A DNA stretch of 64,000 bases from Kitasatospora sp. CB01950 (GTDB lineage: Bacteria > Actinomycetota > Actinomycetes > Streptomycetales > Streptomycetaceae), in NCBI RefSeq assembly GCF_001905465.1, contig NZ_LISX01000009.1:196593-260592 (forward strand), written 5' to 3'. Position 1 is the first letter of the stretch. Every line of letters begins with the position of its first letter. The position numbers and the translations under genes were made by a program. Under the pieces are notes generated by a model. The model searched no databases and had not been told where the DNA came from. It saw nothing but the letters and a program-made list of their open reading frames with translations. Positions 7,456 to 20,872 of the stretch are shown here, in pieces.

Positions 7456-9491
7456 GTCTCTTCCCCGCTTCTCGGTACCGCTGTGGTGCTGCTGTCTTCG
7501 ATGATCTCGCCCGTCGCGGTGTTGATCGCGAATGCGGCAGGTGTACGGGAGGCCAAGGCTGCGGCAACAGTCTCGGCGGTCCTGCGCCCGATCCCCGGGA
7601 CTTCGCACAACTCGTCGACGGTGGCCGCGCGGAGCTTCTTCAGCGAACCGAAGTGCTTCAGCAGGGCCCGGCGGCGAGTCTCGCCGAGCCCGGGGACGGA
7701 GTCCAGCTCCCCCGCCGTGAGCCGCTTGGCCCGCTTCGAGCGCTGATAGGTGAGGGCGAACCGGTGCGCCTCGTCGCGCGCCCGCTGCAGCAGGTACAGG
7801 CCCTCGCTGGAGCGCGGCAGCACCACCGGGTCGTCCTGCCCGGGCAGCCACACCTCCTCCAGCCGCTTCGCCAGGCCGCACACCGCGACGTCGTCGATGC
7901 CCAGTTCGGCCAACGCCCGCTGCGCCGCCGCGACCTGCGGCTGCCCGCCGTCGACCACCAGCAGCTGCGGCGGGTAGGCGAAGCGCTTCGGGCGGCCGTT
8001 CTCGTCGGTCAACGCCTCGTCGCCGTCCGGGGTTTCCGGGGTTTCCGGGGTCTCCTCCGGGGCGGGGACCTCCTCCGGGACGGCCCACTCGCCGGTCTGC
8101 TCGCGTTCCTGGAGGTAGCGGCGGAACCGCCGGGTGATCACCTCGTGCATCGAGCGGACGTCGTCCTGGCCCTCGAAGCCCTTGATCTGGAACCGGCGGT
8201 ACTCGCTCTTGCGGGCCAGGCCGTCCTCGAACACCACCATGGACGCCACCACGTCCTCGCCCTGCAGGTGCGAGATGTCGAAGCACTCGACCCGCAGCGG
8301 CACCGAGTCCAACTCCAGTGCGTCGGCGATCTCCTGGAGCGCCCGGCTGCGGGTGGTGAGGTCCGAGGCGCGCTTGGTCTTGTGCAGCGCCAGCGCCTGC
8401 TGGGCGTTGCGCTGGACGGTCTCCATCAGGTCCTTCTTGTCGCCGCGCTGCGGCACCCGCAGGTCGACGTGGGCGCCGCGCAGGCCGGACAGCCACTCGT
8501 GCACGGCCTCGCCGGGCACCGCCGGGACGAGCACCTCGCGCGGCACCTGCTCGGTGCCCGCGCCGTACAGCTGCTGCAGCGCGTGTTCGACCAGGCCGGC
8601 CGTGTCCACGTCCTCGACCTTGTCGGTCACCCAGCCGCGCTGGCCGCGCACCCGGCCGCCGCGGACGTGGAAGATCTGCACGGCCGCTTCGAGTTCGTCC
8701 TCGGCCACCGCCAGCAGGTCCGCGTCGGTGCCGTCGCCCAGCACCACCGCGTTCTTCTCCATCGCGCGGCGCAGCGCCCCCAGGTCGTCGCGCAGCCGGG
8801 CCGCCTTCTCGTACTCCATGTCGGCGGCCGCCTCCTGCATCTGCTGCTCCAGGCGGCGCAGGTAGTTGCCCGTCCGGCCGGCCATGAAGTCGCAGAACTC
8901 CTCGGCGAGTTCGCGGTGCTCGGCGGCGTCCACCCGGCCCACGCAGGGCGCGGCGCACTTGCCGATGTACCCCAGCAGGCAGGGGCGGCCGACCTGTTGG
9001 GCCCGCTTGAACACGCCGTTGGAGCAGGTGCGCACCGGGAACACCCGGAGCAGCAGGTCGACGGTCTCGCGGATCGCCCACGCGTGCCCGTACGGCCCGA
9101 AGTAGCGCACGCCCTTCTTGTGCGCCCCACGCATCACCTGGACCCGCGGGAACTCCTCGTTCAACGTGACCGCGAGCTCCGGGTAGCTCTTGTCGTCCCG
9201 GTACTTGACGTTGAACCGCGGGTCGAACTCCTTGATCCAGGAGTACTCCAGCTGCAGCGCCTCGACCTCGGTGGACACCACCGTCCACTCCACCGACGCC
9301 GCGGTGGTCACCATCGTCGCGGTGCGCGGGTGCAGGTTCGCGACGTCCTGGAAGTACGAGGACAGCCGCTGGCGCAGGTTCTTCGCCTTGCCGACGTAGA
9401 TGACCCGCCCGTGCGCGTCACGGAACTTGTACACCCCGGGCGAGAGCGGGATCGCCCCCGGAGCCGGACGGTAGGTGGACGGGTCAGCCAT
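7452..9491 (-). CDS. uvrC: Excinuclease ABC subunit C
   Basis: Dual-incision nuclease of nucleotide excision repair. The 679 residues contain a GIY-YIG domain at the N-terminus (GVYKFRDAHGRVIYVGKAKNLRQRL), the UvrB-binding UVR motif (about residue 220, EYEKAARLRDDLGALRRAM), the RNase H-like 5-prime nuclease region (VECFDISHLQGEDVVASMVVF) and a C-terminal helix-hairpin-helix pair (SVPGLGETRRRALLKHFGS; VPGIGRRTAETV). A Pro/Glu/Thr-rich insert (VPAPEETPETPETPDGD) lies in the middle. It is the first gene of the uvrC-rapZ-yvcK-whiA group. Confidence 0.97.
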   Translation of the reverse strand: MADPSTYRPAPGAIPLSPGVYKFRDAHGRVIYVGKAKNLRQRLSSYFQDVANLHPRTATMVTTAASVEWTVVSTEVEALQLEYSWIKEFDPRFNVKYRDDKSYPELAVTLNEEFPRVQVMRGAHKKGVRYFGPYGHAWAIRETVDLLLRVFPVRTCSNGVFKRAQQVGRPCLLGYIGKCAAPCVGRVDAAEHRELAEEFCDFMAGRTGNYLRRLEQQMQEAAADMEYEKAARLRDDLGALRRAMEKNAVVLGDGTDADLLAVAEDELEAAVQIFHVRGGRVRGQRGWVTDKVEDVDTAGLVEHALQQLYGAGTEQVPREVLVPAVPGEAVHEWLSGLRGAHVDLRVPQRGDKKDLMETVQRNAQQALALHKTKRASDLTTRSRALQEIADALELDSVPLRVECFDISHLQGEDVVASMVVFEDGLARKSEYRRFQIKGFEGQDDVRSMHEVITRRFRRYLQEREQTGEWAVPEEVPAPEETPETPETPDGDEALTDENGRPKRFAYPPQLLVVDGGQPQVAAAQRALAELGIDDVAVCGLAKRLEEVWLPGQDDPVVLPRSSEGLYLLQRARDEAHRFALTYQRSKRAKRLTAGELDSVPGLGETRRRALLKHFGSLKKLRAATVDELCEVPGIGRRTAETVAAALASRTPAAFAINTATGEIIEDSSTTAVPRSGEET

Positions 9492-9547
9492 GCCCCTACC
9501 GTACCGACTGACGCCGACACCCCGGAGCGATCACCGACAGGCGGACG

Positions 9548-9958
9548 CTACTTGGTGACCTCGAGCTTCCCGTCCTGCACCGCGACCTTGTACTCGGGCA
9601 GCGGCTTCGGCGCGGGGCCGTCCTGCACGGCGCCGTCGGAGATCCCGAAACGGCTGCCGTGGCACAGGCACTGGATCTGCTCCTTGACCACGCCGTTGAC
9701 CAGGCACCCGGCGTGCGTGCACTTCGCGCTGAACGCCTTGTACTCGCCGGCGGCCGGCTGCGTCACCACGACGGCCTGCTCCCGGTACACCTTGCCGCCG
9801 CCGACGGGGACCTCGGAGGCCGAGCCGAGGTCGATCGGGCCCGAGGACTTCGGCTCTTCCTTGCCGCTGCCGGAGGAGCAGCCGGCCGCCGTGGCGCCTG
9901 CCAGTGCGACGGCCGCACAGCAGAGGACGGTACGACGGGAAGCGACGGGCTCGGACAT
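9548..9958 (-). CDS. Tat-exported Rieske [2Fe-2S] lipoprotein
   Basis: Small exported iron-sulfur protein of 136 residues. It has a twin-arginine start (SRRTVL, residues 7-12), a hydrophobic stretch and a lipobox ending TAAGC, so C27 is probably lipidated after Tat export. The Rieske cluster ligands are C80 and H82 (CTHAGC) and C97 and H100 (CLCHGSRFG). Family members act in electron transfer; the partner oxidase or reductase is not identifiable here. It lies between uvrA and uvrC on the same strand but has a terminator upstream, so it is probably transcribed alone. Confidence 0.93.
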   Translation of the reverse strand: MSEPVASRRTVLCCAAVALAGATAAGCSSGSGKEEPKSSGPIDLGSASEVPVGGGKVYREQAVVVTQPAAGEYKAFSAKCTHAGCLVNGVVKEQIQCLCHGSRFGISDGAVQDGPAPKPLPEYKVAVQDGKLEVTK

Positions 9959-10008
9959 CGGGAACTCCTCGGTGCGGGAAAGGGCGCCAGCAACGTAGCA
10001 CGCACGAC

Positions 10009-10051
10009 GCGGGCCGCCCGGGGAGCCTCGTGCTCTCCCCGGACGGCCCGC
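10009..10051. terminator. Terminator after uvrA
   Basis: 16-nt arms 10009-10024 and 10036-10051 pair with one mismatch (GCGGGCCG... with ...CGGCCCGC). It lies just beyond the uvrA stop on the minus strand. Confidence 0.7.
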
Positions 10052-10063
10052 GCCGTCACTCGG

Positions 10064-12940
<2,877 letters not shown>

Positions 12941-13177
12941 TGCTTCTGGCGCCTTTCTCCGGGTCGAAATGTGAGTTCTGCTTCTTCCAGGATGCGCCCG
13001 CCAGCGTACTAGCTCATGTGTTCGAATTTCGAACCTGTCCAGCGGGGTCCACCCGGACGAGTGAACGGCACCCGCCGCCGACGGTAGCGTCAACGACTGA
13101 CAACCGCCCCCGGCAACGGTTCGGGGCGGCCGAGAACGCCTGGAACCGCTCCACCGACCGTCGAAAGGCACCACCCG

Positions 13178-13927
13178 ATGAGCGACGCGACCACCGCAGC
13201 CGAGCAGCTGCGGGCCACTGTCGAGAGCACCGACGAACTGCTGCACACCCTGGCCGAGCTGAAGCCCGAAGCGCTGTTCGAACCGTCCGCCCTGCCCGGC
13301 TGGACCCGCGGCCACGTGCTGACGCACATCGCCCGCAACGCCGACTCCCTGGTGATCCTGCTCAACAACGCCCGCACCGGCCAGGACCTTCCCCAGTACG
13401 CCAGTGCGGCCGCCCGGGACGCCGACATCGAGGCCGGCTCCGGCCGGCCGCTGGACGTGCAGCTGGCCGACGTCCGCGAGAGCCAGCAGCGCTTCGTGGA
13501 CGCCGCCCGGCTGCTCGCCCCCGAGCACTGGCAGGCCGTGCTGACCCACCGCTCCGGCTACAGGTTCCCGGCCTGGCAGCTGCCCGGCAAGCGGCAGGCC
13601 GAACTGGAGTACCACCACGTCGACCTGAACGCCGGCTACACCCCGGCGCACTGGCCGGAGCAGTTCGCGATCGCCGAGTTCCACCGCCTGGGCACCCACT
13701 TCGGCGCCCTGGAGGGCCTCCCGGTGCTCCGGCTGATCGCCGAGGACGCCGGGGTCGAGGCCCGGCTCGGCGGCGCGGGCGAGCCGGAGCTGACCGTGGA
13801 GGGCCCGGTGCGGGCGCTCACCGGCTGGCTGTCGGGCCGCTCGGACGGCGACGGACTGCAGGTCCACCGCGACGGCCACCTGGTCGACGCGCGCACCGCC
13901 CTCCCCCAGCTGCCCCCGATGGGATGA
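13178..13927 (+). CDS. Maleylpyruvate isomerase-like protein (mycothiol-dependent, DinB fold)
   Basis: A 249-residue protein of the mycothiol-dependent maleylpyruvate isomerase family, a DinB-fold metal enzyme group in actinobacteria. It begins with a helical bundle and carries LPGWTRGHVLTHIARNADSL, in which H50 is the likely first metal ligand, and ELEYHHVDLNAGY, in which a His is the likely second. The C-terminus is the smaller alpha/beta MDMPI-type domain (ELTVEGPVRALTGWLSG). No gentisate pathway genes are nearby, so the true substrate is unknown; another mycothiol S-transferase role is possible. It is followed 44 bp later by an MBL hydrolase, probably co-transcribed. Confidence 0.85.
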   Translation: MSDATTAAEQLRATVESTDELLHTLAELKPEALFEPSALPGWTRGHVLTHIARNADSLVILLNNARTGQDLPQYASAAARDADIEAGSGRPLDVQLADVRESQQRFVDAARLLAPEHWQAVLTHRSGYRFPAWQLPGKRQAELEYHHVDLNAGYTPAHWPEQFAIAEFHRLGTHFGALEGLPVLRLIAEDAGVEARLGGAGEPELTVEGPVRALTGWLSGRSDGDGLQVHRDGHLVDARTALPQLPPMG

Positions 13928-13971
13928 TGGTGCCGGTTGACGGGACACCCAGCGGCAGCGAGGAGCGCGTG

Positions 13972-14625
13972 ATGACGTACCACGGAACGGTCAAGGTCGG
14001 CGGTGCACCGGACGTCCGGGAGCTGGCTCACCTGATCATCACCAAGGTGGCGGTCGGACCGTACGACAACAACGCCTACCTGCTGCGCTGCCGGGCCACC
14101 GACGAACAGCTGCTGATCGACGCGGCCGCCGACGCGCCGGTGCTGCTGGAGACCGTCGGCAACCGGCTGGCCGTGGTGGTCACCACCCACCGTCACCACG
14201 ACCACTGGGGCGCGCTGGCCGAGGTGGTCGCCGCCACCGGGGCGCGCACCGCCGCCGGACGGATCGACGCGGAGGGCATCGAGGTGCCCACCGACGTCAC
14301 GCTGGAGGACGGGTCGGTGCTCCGGGTCGGGCAGATCGAGCTGACCGTCCGCCACCTGGTGGGCCACACCCCGGGCGCGATCGTGCTGGTCTACGACGAC
14401 CCGCAGGGCCACCCGCACCTGTTCACCGGCGACTGCCTGTTCCCGGGCGGGGTGGGCAACACCTGGGGCGACCCGGAGGCCTTCGACTCGCTGTTCCGGG
14501 ACGTCAACCGGAAGATCTTCGACGTCCTCCCGGACGAGACCTGGGTCTACCCCGGCCACGGCAGCGACACCACGCTCGGCGCCGAGCGCCCGCACCTGCC
14601 GGAGTGGCGCGAACGCGGCTGGTGA
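13972..14625 (+). CDS. MBL-fold metallo-hydrolase (glyoxalase II-like)
   Basis: A 217-residue metallo-beta-lactamase-fold hydrolase. The zinc motif THRHHDHWG, a second His in GHTPG, the bridging Asp in FTGDCLFPGGVGNTWG and the last His in YPGHGSDT match the glyoxalase II-like branch. GAGGAG six bases upstream supports the ATG at 13972 rather than the overlapping GTG at 13969. Its position behind a mycothiol-type isomerase suggests a thioester or thiol-conjugate substrate, but this is inference. A strong bidirectional terminator follows. Confidence 0.9.
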   Translation: MTYHGTVKVGGAPDVRELAHLIITKVAVGPYDNNAYLLRCRATDEQLLIDAAADAPVLLETVGNRLAVVVTTHRHHDHWGALAEVVAATGARTAAGRIDAEGIEVPTDVTLEDGSVLRVGQIELTVRHLVGHTPGAIVLVYDDPQGHPHLFTGDCLFPGGVGNTWGDPEAFDSLFRDVNRKIFDVLPDETWVYPGHGSDTTLGAERPHLPEWRERGW

Positions 14626-14637
14626 ACGGCATGCGAA

Positions 14638-14664
14638 GAGGGCCCCCGCCGAGGCGGGGGCCCT
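14638..14664. terminator. Bidirectional terminator between convergent MBL hydrolase and terC
   Basis: Perfect 12-bp stem GAGGGCCCCCGC with GCGGGGGCCCTC and a short loop, in the 56-bp gap between the convergent genes. Confidence 0.85.
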
Positions 14665-14681
14665 CATTCATGCGCTGTCGG

Positions 14682-15665
14682 TCAGGCGTCGATCTTCTCC
14701 GGCCTGTCGGAGTCGTCGTCCTGCTTGCGCGCGGCGATCAGGCTGGTGACGGTGGTGACCGCCAGGGTCAGCAGGATGAAGCCCAGCGACACCGGGATGC
14801 TGATCTCCGGGACGCTCACCCCGGCCTCGTGCAGCGCGTGCAGCACCAGCTTCACGCCGATGAAGCCGAGGATCACCGACAGGCCGTAGGACAGGTGGAC
14901 CAGCTTCTTCAGCAGCCCGCCGATCAGGAAGTACAGCTGCCGCAGACCCATCAGCGCGAAGGCGTTGGCGGTGAAGACGATGTACGGGTCCTGTGTGAGA
15001 CCGAAGATGGCGGGGATCGAGTCCAACGCGAACAGCACGTCGGTGGTGCCGATCGCGATCATCACGATCAGCATCGGGGTCATCAGCCGGCGACCGTTCT
15101 CCCGGATGAACAGCTTGGTGCCGTGGTACCGGTCGGTGGACGGGATGCGCTTCTGGATCGACCTGAGCAGCCGGTTCTCCTCGAAGTCCTCCTCGCCCTC
15201 CTCCTCGGCCCGGGCCTCCTTGAGCAGCTTCCAGGCCGTCCAGATCAGGAACCCGCCGAAGATGAAGAACACCCAGGAGAAGCTGGAGACCAGCGCCGCG
15301 CCGCCGGCGATGAAGATCGCCCGGAGCACCAGGGCGATGATCACACCGAACATCAGCACCCGCTGCTGGTAGATCCTCGGCACCGCGAACTTGCCCATGA
15401 TCAGGATGAACACGAACAGGTTGTCGACGCTGAGCGACTTCTCGGTGATGTAGCCGGCGAAGAACTCCCCGGCCGGTTGGCCGCCGCCGTACCACCACAG
15501 GAACCCGCCGAACAGCACCGCCAGCACGACCCAGACGGCCGTCCAGATCCCGGCCTCCTTGAGCGAGACCTCGTGCGGCTTGCGACCGCCGATGAAGAAA
15601 TCGGCCAGGATCAACAGGGCCAGCACCGCAATGGTGCCGGCCCACAGGCCTGCGGAAACGTCCAT
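14682..15665 (-). CDS. terC: TerC-family integral membrane protein, probable metal exporter
   Basis: TerC/Alx-family membrane protein of 327 residues. Starting at ATG 15665 (MDVSAGLWAGTIAVL) it has about eight to nine hydrophobic segments and the family acidic motifs SVDNLFVFILIM and FALDSIPAIFGLTQD, whose Asp residues are thought to bind metal. A charged cytoplasmic loop (EEEGEEDFEENRLLRSIQKR) sits in the middle. The gene lies under a yybP-ykoY manganese riboswitch, and bacterial homologues have been linked to Mn export, so manganese efflux is the best functional guess. The old tellurium name is historical. The start is supported by GGAGGAG five bases upstream. Confidence 0.94.
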   Translation of the reverse strand: MDVSAGLWAGTIAVLALLILADFFIGGRKPHEVSLKEAGIWTAVWVVLAVLFGGFLWWYGGGQPAGEFFAGYITEKSLSVDNLFVFILIMGKFAVPRIYQQRVLMFGVIIALVLRAIFIAGGAALVSSFSWVFFIFGGFLIWTAWKLLKEARAEEEGEEDFEENRLLRSIQKRIPSTDRYHGTKLFIRENGRRLMTPMLIVMIAIGTTDVLFALDSIPAIFGLTQDPYIVFTANAFALMGLRQLYFLIGGLLKKLVHLSYGLSVILGFIGVKLVLHALHEAGVSVPEISIPVSLGFILLTLAVTTVTSLIAARKQDDDSDRPEKIDA

Positions 15666-15670
15666 GACTG

Positions 15671-15709
15671 CTCCTCCGGCAGCTAGGCGAACATCGTCAC
15701 TGCCGGAGG
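15671..15709 (-). promoter_or_regulatory. RBS-sequestering hairpin (expression platform of the terC riboswitch)
   Basis: On the minus strand CCTCCGGCAG (15709-15700) can pair perfectly over 10 bp with CTGCCGGAGG (15682-15673), which includes the terC ribosome-binding site GGAGGAG (15677-15671). The first strand is the same segment that closes aptamer helix P1. P1 formation and RBS sequestration are therefore mutually exclusive, implying translational activation of terC when ligand stabilises P1. Confidence 0.75.
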
Positions 15710-15822
15710 TCTCTTCCGCCGCACGGCGCGCCCATCGGTCGGCGCCGTGCGACCAGTGCCCCGGGATGCCGCGACGGGCAGCCGTGATGACGGGGTCACT
15801 GAACGGGGAATACTCCCCTCCG
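15704..15822 (-). promoter_or_regulatory. yybP-ykoY family (Mn2+) riboswitch controlling terC
   Basis: Read on the minus strand, the terC leader contains the class landmarks in order: CGGAGGGGAGTA (P1 strand plus conserved GGGGAGUA), then CCCGTCATCACGG (GUCAUCA-type internal loop), then GAGACCTCCG (conserved GAGACC plus closing P1 strand). P1 pairs CGGAGG (15822-15817) with CCTCCG (15709-15704). The gene family controlled is one this riboswitch class is known to regulate. The aptamer was recognised by eye; a covariance-model search is the formal test. Confidence 0.85.
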
Positions 15823-15892
15823 CTCCCGTCGAGAGTAACAGGAACGCCAAGGGAAGGTAAAGAAGGTAAAGGGCCGCCCTCGGCCCACCGAC

Positions 15893-16480
15893 CTACAGGA
15901 ACGGCTCGATGAACGGCAGCATGTCCCGGAAGGTGCGGCCGGTGGCGGGAGCGCCGATCGCGGTCATCTTCCAGCCCGCGCCGTCCCGCTCCACCTTGGC
16001 CATGATCTGCCCGGTGTGGATGCCGCCGCCGGTGAGCTCGTAGCGGGCCAGCTCCTGGTTGGTGGTCTCGTCGACCAGCCGGCAGTGCGCGTTCTGCACC
16101 TCGAGGAAGTTCTGTCCGCTGTACGAGCTGACGGTGAACACGATCTGGGTGACCCGGCGCGGCACCTTGGTCAGGTCGACCAGGATGCTCTCGTCGTCCA
16201 CGCCGCCCGCGCCGCCGACCAGGTTGTCGCCGGTGTGCTGCACCGAACCGTCGTTGCTGACCAGGTGCGAGAAGAACACCACGTCGCTCATCGTCCTGCC
16301 GTCGTACAGCAGGGCGGACGCGTCCAGGTCGATGTCCTTCGGGCGGCGGCTGAAGAAGCCGCGCTTGCCCGGGGCGGACTTCCAGCCGAGGCCCATCCGG
16401 ACCACGCTCAGCGTCCCGCCGCTGGACTTCTCCAGGCTGACGCTCTGCCCCTTCGCCAGGCTCACCGACACCCCGACCAC
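15893..16480 (-). CDS. TerD-family stress protein
   Basis: A 195-residue TerD/TerZ-family protein; these bind calcium and act in the Ter general stress and tellurite-resistance network. It begins with a beta strand (VSVSLAKGQSVSLEK), then MGLGWKSAPG, the acidic DIDLDASALLYD motif, and HTGDNLVGGAGGVDDESI, which carries the Asp/Asn residues usual for Ca2+ binding. The GTG at 16480 has GGAGG six bases upstream. It precedes terC on the same strand with the riboswitch leader between them. Confidence 0.93.
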   Translation of the reverse strand: MVGVSVSLAKGQSVSLEKSSGGTLSVVRMGLGWKSAPGKRGFFSRRPKDIDLDASALLYDGRTMSDVVFFSHLVSNDGSVQHTGDNLVGGAGGVDDESILVDLTKVPRRVTQIVFTVSSYSGQNFLEVQNAHCRLVDETTNQELARYELTGGGIHTGQIMAKVERDGAGWKMTAIGAPATGRTFRDMLPFIEPFL

Positions 16481-16511
16481 CCCATTCCTCCGGGCTGCCC
16501 CGGCCTCTCGC

Positions 16512-16558
16512 GCGCGACCGGCCGCGACAGGAGCGTCCTGGCCCCAGGCCGGTCGCGC
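16512..16558. terminator. Terminator after uvrB
   Basis: Perfect 12-bp stem GCGCGACCGGCC (16512-16523) with GGCCGGTCGCGC (16547-16558), between the uvrB stop and the TerD gene on the minus strand. Confidence 0.75.
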
Positions 16559-16648
16559 ACCACCCTACGCCGCCGCCCCGCCGCCCCGGTCCGGGACGGC
16601 GAGACTGTGGCAGAACCACGACATGGCGACCGTTTCGGACCGCCCGGA

Positions 16649-18742
<2,094 letters not shown>

Positions 18743-18774
18743 TCCACGGTACGACCGGCCACCGACAGTCCGGA

Positions 18775-19824
18775 CTACTTGGCGGAGTCCCGGGCCAGCG
18801 CGACCAGCCGGGAGACCGCCCGCAGGTACTTCTTCCGGTAGCCGCCGCGCAGCATCTCCTCGGTGAACACCTGGTCGAACGGCACACCGGACGCGGTGAT
18901 CGGCAGCTCCCGGTCGTACATCCGGTCCGCCAGCACCACCAGCCGCAGCGCGGTCGCCTGGTCGTCGACCTGCCGCACCCCGCGCAGGAACACCGCGCCG
19001 ACCTCGTCCAGCAGCGCGCCGTAGCGGCTCGGGTGCACCTCCTTCAGGTGCTCCAGCAGCACGTCGAAGTCGTCCAGCGAGGCGTTCGGGGTCTGCTCGG
19101 CCCGCGCGGTCACCTCGGCGTCGGTGTACGGCGGCGGCGCGGCCGGCAGACCGCGGTGGCGGTAGTCCTGGCCGTCGATCCGCACCGGGCGGAAGTGCCC
19201 GGACAGGCCCTGGATCTCCCGCATGAAGTCCGCGGCGGCGAACCGGCCCTCACCGAGCTTCTCCGGCAGCGTGTTCGACGTCGCACAGAGCTTGACGCCG
19301 TTCTCCACCAGCCGGCTCAGCAGCGTCGACACCAGCACGGTGTCGCCCGGGTCGTCCAGCTCGAACTCGTCGATGCACAGCAACCGGTGCGAGCTCAGCG
19401 TCCTCACCGCACCCTGGAACGTCAACGCGCCGACCAGGTTGGTCAGTTCGACGAAGGTGCCGAATGCCTTCGGCCCCGGCACCGCATGCCACAACGAGGC
19501 CAGCAGATGCGTTTTTCCTACGCCGTACCCGCCGTCCAGGTAGATCCCCGCCGGCCCGCTCGGCACCGGCGCGGACCGCCGGAACCACCCGCGCTTCGCC
19601 GGCTCCGCACCCGCGTTCAGGCTCGCCGCGAAACCCTCCAGGATCTGCACGGCCTCGTACTGGCTCGGCTGCGAGGAATCCGGCAGATAACTGCCGAAAC
19701 TCACACCGGTGAACCGCGGCGGCGGCACCATCTCGGCCACCAGCCGCTCGGCCGGAACCACCGGCCGCCGAGAGGCGAGGGCTGTCACGGTACGGATTTC
19801 GGACTCCGAGGCAGGTGCAGACAC
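18775..19824 (-). CDS. zapE: ZapE/AFG1-family ATPase
   Basis: AAA-type ATPase of the ZapE/AFG1 family; E. coli ZapE contributes to division-site constriction. From GTG 19824 the protein is 349 residues. It has Walker A LDGGYGVGKTHLLAS and Walker B LLCIDEFELDDPGD, followed by the arginine-finger region TLLSRLVENG and the family C-terminus. Upstream in-frame sequence is antisense to the reductase gene and has no family similarity. The 139-bp gap to the divergent reductase gene at 19964 must hold both promoters. Confidence 0.92.
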   Translation of the reverse strand: MSAPASESEIRTVTALASRRPVVPAERLVAEMVPPPRFTGVSFGSYLPDSSQPSQYEAVQILEGFAASLNAGAEPAKRGWFRRSAPVPSGPAGIYLDGGYGVGKTHLLASLWHAVPGPKAFGTFVELTNLVGALTFQGAVRTLSSHRLLCIDEFELDDPGDTVLVSTLLSRLVENGVKLCATSNTLPEKLGEGRFAAADFMREIQGLSGHFRPVRIDGQDYRHRGLPAAPPPYTDAEVTARAEQTPNASLDDFDVLLEHLKEVHPSRYGALLDEVGAVFLRGVRQVDDQATALRLVVLADRMYDRELPITASGVPFDQVFTEEMLRGGYRKKYLRAVSRLVALARDSAK

Positions 19825-19963
19825 AGACGATAAGCGTACAGGTGGGCGCGAAACGGGGGACGCGGGCGCTGGTGGGCGCGAAACGCCGGCGACGCACCAC
19901 CCCTGGATTCGCGCCCGCCCGCTCGCGCCCGCCCGCCGGCGCCCTGCCTGCAAAACTTGAGCC

Positions 19964-20740
19964 ATGGAGCAACTGATCGGCAACACCCCCGGCACCCCCG
20001 ACACCCTGGAGTGGCTGGCCCAGGCGTACGCGTACCCCTCGGACACACCCTGGCTGCGGGCGAACATGGTGTCCTCGCTGGACGGCGCCGCGCGGTTGGA
20101 CGGCCTCTCGGACGGCCTGTCCAGCGAAGCGGACAAGCGGATCTTCGGCGTGCTGCGGGCGCTGTGCGACGTGGTGCTGGTGGGGGCCGAGACGGTGCGG
20201 GCGGAGGGGTACCGGCCGGGTCGTGCGCGGGCGGAGTTCGCCGAGCGGCGGCGGGCCGCAGGCCAGTTGCCCGCGCCGGTGATCGCGATGGTGTCGCGGA
20301 GCCTCGACCTGGACCTGTCCGCCCCGCTGTTCACGTCCCCGCTGGTGCCGACGGCGGTGATCACCGTCTCGGACGCCCCGGCCGAGAAGCTGGCCCGGAC
20401 CGCCGAGGTCGCCGACGTGATCACCGCAGGAACGGGCTCGGTGGACCTCCCCCGGGCGGTGGCGGCGCTCACGGAGCGTGGTTGGCGCCGGCAGCTCACG
20501 GAGGGCGGTCCCCGCTTGCTCGGACAGCTCGCGGCGGACGGCCTGCTGGACGAGTTGTGCCTCTCGGTGGCCCCTCTGGTCACGGGCGGTGATTCACCGA
20601 GGATCGTGAACGGCCCGCACATCGCGGACGTCCGGCGGATGCGGCTGGTGTCATTGATCGAGGAGAAAGGTTTCCTCTTCACCCGCTATCTGCGGTCGAC
20701 CGATCCGGACCGCTCGCCGAGCGACCCCGCCCTCACCTGA
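19964..20740 (+). CDS. RibD C-terminal-like (pyrimidine reductase family) protein
   Basis: A 258-residue dihydrofolate reductase-fold protein of the RibD C-terminal family. WLRANMVSSLDGAARLDGLSDGLSSEADKRIFGVLRALCD is the classic substrate and NADPH-binding start; VLVGAETVRAEGYRP and LTEGGPRLLGQLAADGLLDELCLSVAPLVTGG complete the fold. There is no deaminase domain and no riboflavin gene nearby, so it may reduce a different substrate. It is divergent from zapE. Confidence 0.88.
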   Translation: MEQLIGNTPGTPDTLEWLAQAYAYPSDTPWLRANMVSSLDGAARLDGLSDGLSSEADKRIFGVLRALCDVVLVGAETVRAEGYRPGRARAEFAERRRAAGQLPAPVIAMVSRSLDLDLSAPLFTSPLVPTAVITVSDAPAEKLARTAEVADVITAGTGSVDLPRAVAALTERGWRRQLTEGGPRLLGQLAADGLLDELCLSVAPLVTGGDSPRIVNGPHIADVRRMRLVSLIEEKGFLFTRYLRSTDPDRSPSDPALT

Positions 20741-20872
20741 GCCACTTCCTGACCGATGTGGACCACGTGTTCCATGTGGCGCGTGTGCAGCGTGAGGAAT
20801 CCTTCCTCCGGGCACTATGAAGGAGGGGCTGTGGAGCCGGACCCGGGGGCCCGTACCAGCGAAGGGACTCGC

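Noticed and set aside
6571..9288. A 905-codon open frame on the minus strand running through rapZ into uvrC DNA
   Set aside because: Only the part from GTG 7455 matches a protein family; the rest is a high-GC shadow of uvrC in another frame.
18775..20682. A 635-codon frame extending zapE leftwards in protein terms
   Set aside because: The extra N-terminus is antisense to the pyrimidine reductase-like gene and is Ser/Arg/Pro-rich shadow sequence; ZapE similarity starts after GTG 19824.
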